Position numbers and translations under genes: made by a program
Assembly (NCBI RefSeq): GCF_001625305.1
Contig: NW_017802924.1
Span: forward strand, 318,130 to 382,129
Direction: 5' to 3'
Source: Branchiostoma belcheri
Taxonomy: Eukaryota; Chordata; Leptocardii; Amphioxiformes; Branchiostomatidae
DNA: 64,000 nt
Notes under the pieces: generated by a model
Told to the model about the DNA's origin: nothing
The model's database searches: none
What the model saw: the letters and a program-made list of their open reading frames with translations, nothing else
Shown: one piece after another, positions 36,738 to 46,405 of the stretch
Numbering within the stretch: position 1 is the stretch's first letter
Layout: each line of letters opens with the position of its first letter

Positions 36738-37076
36738 CAAAGTTCTTTCTATCACAACCATTTATTTTTCAAGCCAACATTTCGATGACCTTCTGTCATC
36801 TTCATCAGGGCAATTCTGACTGGTTTACTGTGCACTGACACTAGGTGTTACTTGGTGCATAGTGCACTAAAGGTGTTACATAGTTCATAGTGCACTTAAG
36901 CTAGTTTTTTTCTGTTTACAATACATACCTTTAGTGCACTATGCACCAAGTAACATATAGTGTCAGTGCACAGTAAACCAGTCAGAATTGCCCTGATGAA
37001 GATGACAGAAGGTCATCGAAACATCGGATTGAAAAATAAATGGTTGTGATAAAAAGAACTTTGCTATTCAGTCTTC
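36738..37076. mobile_element. Hairpin MITE, about 340 bp
   Basis: Inverted arms start GAATAGCAAAGTTCTTTCTA and end with a near-exact reverse complement. Both arms contain GACCTTCTGTCATCTTCATC and TTTACTGTGCACTGACAC. The centre is around TTTTTTTCTGTTTACAATAC. No coding capacity. Confidence 0.8.
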
Positions 37077-37252
37077 ATTATTGTCAATACATCATGAACC
37101 AGTCCATCCCCATGACTCCATTTTCAGTACAGTCCAAATCTTCCTGTGTACCTGATTATTTTCTGCAACAAGGATAAAATTTACTAAATGTTCAGTTACA
37201 TACATAGATATTATGAACGACATGCAAATTAGCTACATCTTATAGGTTGGAT

Positions 37253-38046
37253 TAAAGGGACACAAGAGATTCGATAAAATCTGTCTTTACGCCATGCATG
37301 GTATGTTTGAAGTGATTTCTGCATTTAGTTCGTTAGTCCATCGTAGTTTAGAGCGCTGCTGCCTATTTGAAGTTGTGGCTAGCGCCTAGCGTTCACAAAT
37401 TTGCCGCCGCCATACCTTCGCAATGACGTAATTATGAAGTTCTTAAGAACTTTGTTAACGTTCTCGCGTTCGCTGCTATTCAATCTAGGTACTATCTCTG
37501 ACTCCTTGTCTTTTTCTGTCATATTGTTGTTGTTACTATATATATCTTCTTCTTCTCCATCATGCCGACCTGTGTAACAACAGCTGAAATAGACAAGAAG
37601 TCAGAGACAGTACCAAGATCGAATTGCATCAAACATTGACGAAAGTTCTTAAGAACTTCGCGATTATGTCATTGCGAAGGTATGGCGGTGTACTCTCCAA
37701 GCAGAGGTTTGGGGTAATTTTTGGCGTGTTTTTAGGCTTTTTATCGGGGTTTCTCTTCTGCACTGGAATTTTTTCCCACCAAACCCAACAGAAAAAATTC
37801 CAGTGCAAAAGAGAAACCCCGATAAAAAAAGCCTAAAAACACACCAAAAATAACCCCAAACCCAAACCTCTGCTTGGAGAGTAATGGTGGCGGCCAATTT
37901 GTGGTTGCTAGGCACTAGCTGAAACTTCAAAGCTCTAAACTACGATGGACTAAAAAACTAAGAGCAGAAATCACTTTTCAGACATAAATAGTTAAAATAC
38001 TATGCATGGCATAAAGACAGATTTTATCAAATCTCGTGTCCCTTTA
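37253..38046. mobile_element. Outer hairpin element containing a nested hairpin
   Basis: The left arm starts AAAGGGACACAAGAGATTCG. The right arm ends in the reverse complement (AATCTCGTGTCCCTTT). Both contain CATCGTAGTTTAGAGC and CATACCTTCGCAATGACG-type segments, plus GAAGTTCTTAAGAACTT. The right arm is interrupted at 37688-37884 by another hairpin. Confidence 0.75.
37688..37884. mobile_element. Nested hairpin MITE (CTCTCCAAGCAGAGG family)
   Basis: The arms TACTCTCCAAGCAGAGGTTT and their reverse complement bracket about 195 bases. AGAGAAACCCCGATAAAAAA pairs with TTTTTATCGGGGTTTCTCT. TA dinucleotides are at both edges. A solo arm of the family is at 5519. Confidence 0.85.
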
Positions 38047-38135
38047 AGCAAAAAGATACTTGTGTAGTAATGCACACTTTCCAGTTACTTCAGTGTCTAT
38101 TTCTTGTAAGTCTAGCATTACTTTTAATCACTATT

Positions 38136-38492
38136 AAGGCCTCACAAATTTAATCAATTGGTTCCTGGATAACCCGTTTCTTTTTTATGACTTGCCAAAA
38201 AATTATTCGTGTTCTGAATCAACTCTAAAATGATCATATTTTGGCTGTAACAGTTGAAGCAAGTTCTTGTCTTCCTAACTTATTTCAGTTTTCCATCAAT
38301 ACAGCAGTTTGATTAAAAGTTCAAAATTCATTGTTTGAATTGTAAACTAGTCTGGTTATATGTTGAGTTCATAATTCCTATCATAGCATTTACATGTAGA
38401 GCTATCATAGGATGCCTTGGCCTGAGTTTTTCCTTTTGCCATGTCACTTAATATTTTTTCTGAGAACCAACAAATTAAATTGGTATGGCCTA
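38136..38492. mobile_element. MITE with AAGGCC termini, second family, copy 1
   Basis: The left end AAGGCCTCACAAATTTAATC and the right end ACAAATTAAATTGGTATGGC, CTA are inverted. The internal sequence (CTGAATCAACTC, CTTGTCTTCCTA, CAAAATTCATT.TTTGAAT) matches a second copy at 39095-39427. Confidence 0.55.
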
Positions 38493-39094
38493 AAAAAGCG
38501 TTTCCACAAAAAAAGAAATTCACTTTATTTTCCTCTAAAATATTATTTTCCACTTGTTAAAATATTACTTTTTGATAGGTCAGTATGTGTATATAGGCAG
38601 AGTATTTTGATTACTTTTATATTCATTATGCGCTCTTGTTCAAAGAAACACTTCATGCAACAACTACAATTTTCCACTTTGCATTATGACATTAGTAACT
38701 CTCCAGACATGATTTTTTCTAACAATTCATACAAAAATGCTGTAGTTAGTAGCATACATGTTGGGAAGATTTTTTTTCAATTATGAAACACATCAACACT
38801 GGCCACTAGAAATTTAATAAATATTAAGTGACCAGTGTGTTTTCAACTTGATTAGTTGTTGTGAATTACACTTTCATTCCATATCATGATATTTCTAAAT
38901 ATTCAGCCCAACCAATTTACCAGCATCTTCCAAATTCTTGTGTCATTTAAAAAGTATGGTTCAGATTTGAACCAGAGTTTTGGCCACCTCCAGATAGATT
39001 TACTTTGATCAACTTGGCAAACTTAAGCATGTGCTCACTTAAATCCTGGTGTGATTTTACATAACCTTAATATTTTTTTCATATAAAACATGCC

Positions 39095-39427
39095 ATTTTT
39101 GTCTGTCATAATCATGAAATATCCATATTTTTTCTGTAATGTTCTAATTTGCAAAAAGAATGAATCCTTCTGAATCAACTCCAACATGCCCATACACTGT
39201 TGGCCTCAATAGATAAAGAAAGTCCTTGTCTTCCTAGTTTTTACAGTTTTTCAATCTATCTATGCAGTGTTTTAACTACAAATTCAAAATTCATTCTTTG
39301 AATTATAATTTGTTGACTTCATCACTCCTATTTGGGCCTATAATAGGATGCCTAAGCATTTTTTCCCTGTTGCTTACTTTTTTTCTGCGAATTCGAGAAC
39401 CAACAAATTAAACAGGTGTGGCCTTAC
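39095..39427. mobile_element. MITE with AAGGCC termini, second family, copy 2 (partial)
   Basis: Shares the interior of the 38136 copy (CTGAATCAACTCCAACATGC, TCCTTGTCTTCCTAG, TTCAAAATTCATTCTTTGAA). It ends GAGAACCAACAAATTAAACA, GGTGTGGCCTTAC. The left terminus is not clear. Confidence 0.45.
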
Positions 39428-39490
39428 TACCAGGATTCAGTGAAATGATAAAGTGACAGACGATGATCAAAACTCTGATTTGAACTGATA

Positions 39491-41015
39491 TCAATTCTGC
39501 CCTTTGAGGGATTTCATTTGTTCTTTGTACCAGTCTGGTGCGTCTGGATTATCTGCACCACATCCGTGATGGTCGTAGCCGTATTCTACGGTCAACTCCT
39601 GGTCTGCGGACACAGGCTTGATGGTCCGGATACATTTGATGAAGCCGAACCTCGGATGTTGAAAAAGGTCATATTTGGAATTAGGGCTGAAGGAGTGGTT
39701 GACTTTGTGTCCGAGGGAGGAGCAGTAATGTTTGGTGTCGTGGAATGGCGGCGGGACGTCGATCACGATTTCCTCGTCCAGGGAGATGGTGTTGCTGTTC
39801 TTCGACCAATCGCGGGCGTCGACCTCGGTGTGCGTCAGGCGCAGTCCGTTGTAGAACGCCACGACTTTGTCCTCCTTGACGGGAACTTTCATGAACAGAC
39901 CCTCTGACGCACCTGGATTGAAAACAGAAGAAAGTTATCATGTATATATCATGTATCTTGTTCTCTGTTAGAAACATTGGAGGATTATCTATATCTATGT
40001 ATATTTGAGGCTGCATCTACCTTGTTTAACATGTAATATATCTATCAATATTATGTAACTTTCAAGTTTCATGTCGCAATATCAGCTATCAGCTGCCTGG
40101 CGGCAACATTGTATTGCCATGTTGCAATTTCAAATAAATAAAATAAAAGTTTCATGTATGTCAGTTTTCAATTAAAACTACATTCATTGGATCACCTCCG
40201 CCACAATCAGAAAAACAAGAGAATCCCTAGACCAACCCTATTTTTTCAGGTCCCTGGAACTGGAAACAAAACAATTTTTTCCCTAGGCCTAAGTAATTCA
40301 AAAAGATGCATGTGACATCTTTCTTCCATGCTCTTGTTTACGTACCTTGTATAGTAGATGCACCAACATAAACCATTTGTTGTTCATATGGATCTGGTAG
40401 CTGTGGATCAGATGATATACTGCTGCTTGTGGACACGTCACACTTATAGATCCCACCATCTGACACCATCTTGAACTGTGGCCTGTCTTCACTGATCCCC
40501 ATCACCTCCGCAAGCTGACCTTTGACCATTTCCCCATCCACGAACGAGCCAATGAGAGCAAGCTTCATATCTGGGTAGATGTAGGCGATGTTGCTGCCGC
40601 TCATTTCTCCCTCCTCGTTCACCTCCCCGCAGATACATCCTCCATCTGCCGAGTAGATCCAACAGAACCCACACCTCACACCGTTACTGTACTGTCCCCT
40701 GAACGTCAGCAGTCCTTCACTGTTAAACTCCTCAGCAGGTCCGTTTAGCTCCCCGTCAATATAAACCCCCTTCAGCACACTCCCGTCCTCGTATGTGTAC
40801 AGCCCCTTCCCCTGCAGCAATCCGCCGTCAAACACCCCCTCAAGTTTGCTGCCGTCGTAAAAATGGAAGCACCCTTTGCCAGATTTGGCGCCGTGGTCGA
40901 AATGACCCTGGAACTTGTCGCCGGACGTGTAGGCGAGCGTGCAGTGCCCGTGAGGGAATCCTTCGTTGTCCACCGGACCCTGTAGCGTGTACTCTTCTTC
41001 TTCATCACTTTCCAT
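39491..41015 (-). CDS. SETD7: SETD7 histone-lysine N-methyltransferase
   Basis: Two coding exons, 40346-41015 and 39491-39912, joined by a phase-1 GT-AG intron, give about 363 aa, close to the 366 aa of human SETD7. Start at ATG 41015, just after a strong acceptor (GTCTTCAG). The N-terminal half has MORN-type repeats (SGKGCFHFYDGSKLEGVF, QGKGLYTYEDGSVLKGVY). The C-terminal exon is the SET domain: FYNGLRLTH, DWSKNSNTISLDEE, SLGHKVNHSFSPN, HPRFGFIKCIR, LTVEYGYDH. It contains the NHS motif and the conserved tyrosine-rich YGYDH end. The family mono-methylates histone H3 lysine 4 and several non-histone proteins. A likely noncoding 5' exon lies at 42140-42230. The small number of coding introns is unusual against the multi-exon vertebrate gene. 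Confidence 0.93.
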
Positions 41016-42139
41016 TGCTGAAGACAGACATAGAATTGAATTGAATTTCCAATACCATGTCCAAATACATTAGAGAACATACAACTACTGTCTGATCAAC
41101 TATAACTAAATATACGATACTACGTTTGTTATTCTGTATACAGTATAGCCAGAATAACAGGCCTTAAGCGTAACACACCAGCTTCGCAGTTACAGTGACT
41201 TACACGGCATGGCAGCAGCTGGCTGTTATTTTTTATTGCATCAAAAGATTGCTATTATGAGGTTCGACTTCTTTATTTGAAGGCAATGGATAATGAATAG
41301 GACCACATTCTGCATAATGAGTGGGTTTTGTGATCTTTGTAGAAACATTATATACTTGTTGCTCCTTCTAAATAGTGCAAACCTTAAGAAACAATTACAA
41401 TCAATTAGCACAATGAATGGAGATATTTATTGTATAAAGTTACACATATCCTTTTTGGTAAAGTCTAAGTTCTAACAACACAACTACGTTTACAGATAAC
41501 AAGTTACATGTATAAATTCTCAAGCTACATGTAGTACAAGTAGTGACGGTGGACAAATGTAAATCACTAAACAATGCACTGCACTTAGCTGAAGCAAATA
41601 AAGCTACATGGTTCTAATATTATAATTTTATTCCTGAGCAGGATTTCAGCTTGTAATTTCCAACAAACACATGTGCACACGCCCTTTTGCTCCACAGCCA
41701 GGCCCTTGTGAAGGACTGACCATCATCTGTTGTTATTCACATGACCATTTATAGAAGAGTAGAGACAACCACAAGTGCAACAGGTGCAAGGCTATCTGAA
41801 GTAGGGGTGATTCACTAGTTATCGGGGGTTTCATAGTAACGGGGTTGCCGTGAACTGTGAAAACAACCCTGGAGTAACATAAAAGTGTAAACCTGATAGT
41901 CATGTTGTATCAATAGCTAATGTCATTTCTTTGAACTGTAATACGTTTCGATAGACCCACTCACTATCTATTTGTGGACTGTCCCTATAATTTCTGAAGC
42001 GAAACACAGTTGGGCAGGGCCAACAAATGTATCTCGGTCTTTCCGAGCTCCTCAGTCCCTTTCACAGGTTCTCTAATTGAAAATATCAACATTTATGTTT
42101 GAAGTATTAGATGTGTTATCAAAAGTTGTAGTTACTTAC

Positions 42140-42232
42140 CCGCTTGCGCCAGCTTTAAGGCAGGAAAGGGCAAAACTGGTGAGAAACCGTCCTGCTGCTA
42201 GTGGTGCTCGGCGGCCATGATGGAATGGTGCT
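42140..42232 (-). other. SETD7: Probable 5' UTR exon of SETD7
   Basis: Minus-strand donor GCAAGCGG|GTAAGTAAC faces the acceptor two bases upstream of the SETD7 start codon. A short upstream ORF (MAAEHH-stop) begins at 42219. The upstream end of the exon is not determined. Exon use is inferred from splice signals only. Confidence 0.45.
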
Positions 42233-43087
42233 GGGGTGAAAGGTTATTCAAGCCCCCATAGCCTCATAGTTGTGAGTTGAAGGCTGATATCATCAGGTTC
42301 ATCAGGTAAATTTTTTCACCCTGTGAAGGAGGTCAGTGACGTACGAGTATTAGATTAGCCTTATGAAAATGTAGTTGAAATGTACTTACTTACGTTATTA
42401 GATGCCATACTTTGTACACTGTACAATTGTTGCGCAATAAAGTTATGTTTTTAAGACGTATCTGTGCGTTCATAGCTCACAGTGACTCAAGATCCCTTTG
42501 CCTCATTGTATGCGACAGACATGATGCACTGGTTGCCTTCCGTTTTTACCTCCATGAAAAATTTTCATGGGTTAAGAAAATACCCAACCCATATCTTGAT
42601 GGACTTGTGAAATTAATTTCGTCGTTTTTTCTGGGAGTGCACCAGTAGGGTTTTCTCAGTCTAAGCAGATATTGGGTGATTTGTTCGCCATGACTTTAAC
42701 GTTAATCTTTTTCTTCACACTGGTCCGCCAGCTGCAAAATGTATGCCGTGAGTTGAAAAAGAAAAGAAAATTTGGAAAACGAATGCGAAAGTCAATAATA
42801 AGGAAGAGAATGTGGAGGGATTAAAACGAAGAGTCTATTATTCACCATGCCAAACATGTGTGTTTTAATAGATGGTAGTACAACAAGAAATCTTACCGCT
42901 ATCACTGCTTCGAAAAAAAATTCAAAAGCACAATTTCTCATGATTTTCCAAAACAAAATTATGATGCTAACTTTCTGCCGGGAAAATCCATCGGAGATAA
43001 ATTTCCACACTCTAAAACAGTTTCCGAAACACATCTAACGTTAATACATAACAGCGATTCTCATGGATACAAGCACATGTCACTTAC

Positions 43088-43200
43088 CTTCTTTGATTTG
43101 AAGACCAAGTCGCAAATTTGGAGGAAAGTTTGAAGAAAAGCGGGAAGACTTCGGTCATGGCCTTCTCTGGTAAGAGTTCTGCTCGAAATACGGCCCAGAG
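43088..43200 (-). other. Possible alternative first exon (minus strand)
   Basis: A strong donor, CAAAGAAG|GTAAGTG, follows a short open frame from ATG 43159 (MTEVFPLFFKLSSKFATW...). Spliced to the SETD7 acceptor the frame would soon terminate, so if real this is a UTR exon with an upstream ORF, or belongs to another transcript. Confidence 0.25.
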
Positions 43201-43460
43201 GGTCCAGGCGAGATTCTGAGGTTTCCGCCAGACCTCATCACAAAACAAGGAGAAGTCGTAGACATCATCCCTCCATGAAATAGCTTGTTATTTTGTAATC
43301 TTTTGGTGTATTTCAATAGAGATATTATGAGTCAAACTTTGTTTTTATCAGCAGAATGATTTGTGGTGGCACTTTGTATTCATCAAGCTGTCATGTGCAG
43401 GCGTTTAGTGTCTTGTTACCATGGTTTGTTTACTTTGATGGCCAGCAGGTCATTTGCCTT

Positions 43461-43549
43461 AGCCTGGGTACCATCCCCAGTAGTATATTCGCAAACTCTA
43501 TAACTGTTATAGAGTTTGCGAATATACTACTGGGGATGGTACCCAGGCT
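43461..43549. mobile_element. Perfect 89-bp palindrome with target-site-like duplication
   Basis: Two exact 44-base arms (starting AGCCTGGGTACCATCCCCAG) around a single central T. The flanks carry CATTTGCCT on both sides (43452-43460 region and from 43551), as expected for a target-site duplication. No coding capacity. Confidence 0.8.
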
Positions 43550-43699
43550 ACATTTGCCTGTACATGTAGGTCAATGACCAGGTCAAATGACCTGCAGACC
43601 AGACAAACAAGATTTATTTTCCGGCATCTCTGTCTAGGGGTAAAAATAGATAGGGCTGCCTGGGTCTGACCTGCCAGCTGGAGGTATAAACAAAAACAC

Positions 43700-44600
43700 T
43701 CTGTCCCAACTTTTGGGTCAAACAGACCATCCTATTATGAAGTAGGGGTGAAAAAGTGAAAATCCTTTTAAATTAAGCAATAAAAATATGCGACAACCTG
43801 CTAATGCACTCCAAAACACAAAGAGACTCAACAACTACCCACATACCAAAAATCATACCAAACCATCCCCCAGATTTTCCAAACATTCAACACAAAAAGT
43901 CCAACATTAAACATTTTGTAAATATCAAACGCAAACAGCTAGGGGACCCAAATTTAAACCACTAAACCATGGTAATAACAACTACATGCTACCTTAATAT
44001 CGCACAAACAGTCCATAACGCGAAAACAACAGAATAAAAAAATTAAACTGCAGTACCAAGGTCAATCACCAGGGGCTCAAAGTCAACCTACACAATCTCC
44101 AAGGCCCCATCCATCAATCTGCCAAATATCGTACAGTTCCTTCTCACCGATCTTCAGATATCAGACCAAACATGAAACGGAGTAAAAACAGTACCCCCAT
44201 TTTCATGGAGGGTAAAAATCAATCCGCCGTGAGGCTTAATACAGCACTAAACTTTGATGTGTAAATATATTTATAGCTTCTACTAAAACCTTATACAATC
44301 AAAATGGAAGTTATCCCTATACAAACGTGTGAAAAGTGCGAGCTGGATCGTTTGGGTGGTGGTCAACAGTCTTAAAATGTAAGAAAGTAGTGCGGAGGTG
44401 GCGGTACCGGATATACAGGAAGTGAAGCGGTTTACCCATACGGGACGTCCCACATGATGAGACTGTGACAGACGTGCTACTATTAAAAAACTGGCGGGAA
44501 GAATACAAGGAACATCTTATACATTACAAGCGCCTGAAAAAACACAAGGCATTTTGAATTTCTGTCAGGTACAAGCAGGACACGGTGTATCATGGCGGCA
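43700..44600. other. Unassigned, repeat-like sequence
   Basis: A/C-rich stretch with AACACAAAAAGTCCA-type motifs at 43.8-44.2 kb. It ends near TTTTCATGGAGGGTAAAAAT, which may be an inverted CCTCCATGAAA terminus. The rest has no recognised gene. Confidence 0.3.
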
Positions 44601-44603
44601 GAA

Positions 44604-45114
44604 CAACTGTTGTGTCCCAAACCGTGCCTTGTCCCAAACCGTGCTTGGGCATGGTTTGGGTCACTCGGCGCGTGTCCCAAACCGTGCCTGGGGAAAATCT
44701 ACATTCTGAGACACGCGGGGGACTATCCAGAACCGTGCCTGACCAAACACAGTTCTGGACACGTATTATTTAAGCTAGGGGACTGAACACAGTTCTCATA
44801 ACATGTGTCCCAAGCGAGTTTCTTTCTTGTATTAACTAGTCTCCGTATATTATTATCTAGGTTCATGTCGACCAAACATAAGACTAAGTTGTGAGAAAAC
44901 TGCGTTTTGAAAGCACATGCTGTACACAGACTCGCAAAATCTCACGTAATCTAGCCATATAAGAAATCGTGGGCGTGAATAATTATGCTTAGGTTCCCGC
45001 CAATCACTATGATTGACAGCACTTCCGGGCACGGTTCTGGACAGTCAGGCTGTGTCCCGTTCTGTGCCCGCTCAGGCACGGAATGGGACGGGCACAGTTT
45101 GGGACACAACAGGC
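44604..45114. mobile_element. Element with repeated CCCAAACCGTGCC motifs and inverted ends
   Basis: The left end has TGTTGTGTCCCAAACCGTGC, with GTCCCAAACCGTGC repeated three times in the first 90 bases. The right end has CACAGTTTGGGACACAACA and several GGCACGG motifs in opposite orientation. It looks like a terminal-inverted-repeat element of about 510 bp without coding capacity. Confidence 0.6.
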
Positions 45115-45124
45115 ACGGTGGGGC

Positions 45125-45240
45125 AGATCGTCATGGCTGACGTCACCGGGGACGGCATACAGGAAGTCTTCGTCCCGGCTTTAAAACGATAACAAAGTCA
45201 TCGTGTACCAAGTCACCGACACAGAGGGATAAATCTTGTT
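45125..45240 (+). pseudogene. Possible decayed exon with DVTGDGIQEVFVP (FG-GAP-like)
   Basis: Plus-strand translation gives IVMADVTGDGIQEVFVPAL, then a frameshift, then KVIVYQVTDTEG and a stop. The DxxGDGxxEV pattern is typical of FG-GAP/VCBS beta-propeller repeats. The last part, TGTACCAAGTCACCGACACA, recurs at about 45488. Neither complete exon nor splice sites are visible, so this may be a gene fragment. Confidence 0.3.
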
Positions 45241-46405
45241 CAACTTAGTATAGATAAGTGACTAGAACATTGACTTTGAAAAATCTACTTTCCAAGCCCT
45301 GAAAATTGCACTGGATGCCTTTAAATACTATCATGTATAGTAGTACTAGTACCTTCGCAGAAGGAAAGCATATTGTTTTTATTCAGTTTCTTCCTCTCCA
45401 ACCACATGGTCAATGACCTGAACCAGACGTCTATCACCATGGTAACCAGTGCTGTAGACACCCTGTGATGGATTACATTATGTAGTCATTGTGTACCAAG
45501 TCACCGACACAGAGGGATAAATCTTAAAGGCATCCAATGCGATTTTAGGGCAGCAAAACTGGAAATATTACGAGTATGAATAAGAAAATCGGTATGGTAT
45601 TGACACATACTGCTTCACATTATCACATTTGAATCAGCCTTTTATACTTAGGCCATTTAAAACTGCAGAAACAAGCCCCAAGATGAGTCCTTTATTTTCG
45701 GGGTGGTACCCTAAAAATCAGCTCAGGGCCCTTTCAGTAACCATTTACCGTCAAAATGTTTCGAATTTTTGCTCCATGAGGGTCAATATACATTGGCACA
45801 GTGTGGTTTCAAGTCACTATGTCAGAATCTTAGCTTTGAAAAATCGGGTTTCCAACCCCTAAAACGGCATTGCATGGATACTAGTATCTTTAACTGCTCG
45901 GTTCAGAAACGCCAGACTAAATAAATTCTACCAAGTTTTGTCAACGTGTTGTTTTCTTATTTGTCAACCTGTTGCGTTTATTCACCCTGCAACAAGCGTC
46001 TTTGATAAGGTAGCTGCTGTGAAAATTCATATTTGGATCAAAGACTTTCCTAGCTAGCGATTATGTTGGTTTCCCACATACACAGACTCATAAGTTGCAA
46101 TATGGCAAAAAAAGCGGCTTGTAAAATCTTCAGCCTCCTAACAATGCTTCTGTTCTTTCACGATGCCGTTGTTATTGGCATTCTCATTGGTTGGTTCTTG
46201 CTGAGCATAACAGAGACCAATCAAAACGCGTGACAGGTTGCGTGATAGGCAGGGTTCAGAGCGCTGTTGCGCACCCGTGGAGGGAACACGGCTGTTTTCT
46301 GTGCTGTAAAGGTAACACTTTTTACAAAACCATCTTGTAATGTGGTAATATAGCCTTCTGTTGTAGCTCATTGCTATCAATAGTATGGTGTGTTAACCTT
46401 CTATC

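Noticed and set aside
39518..39907. 129-codon plus-strand frame opposite SETD7
   Set aside because: Antisense shadow of the conserved SET exon, with no splice or domain support.
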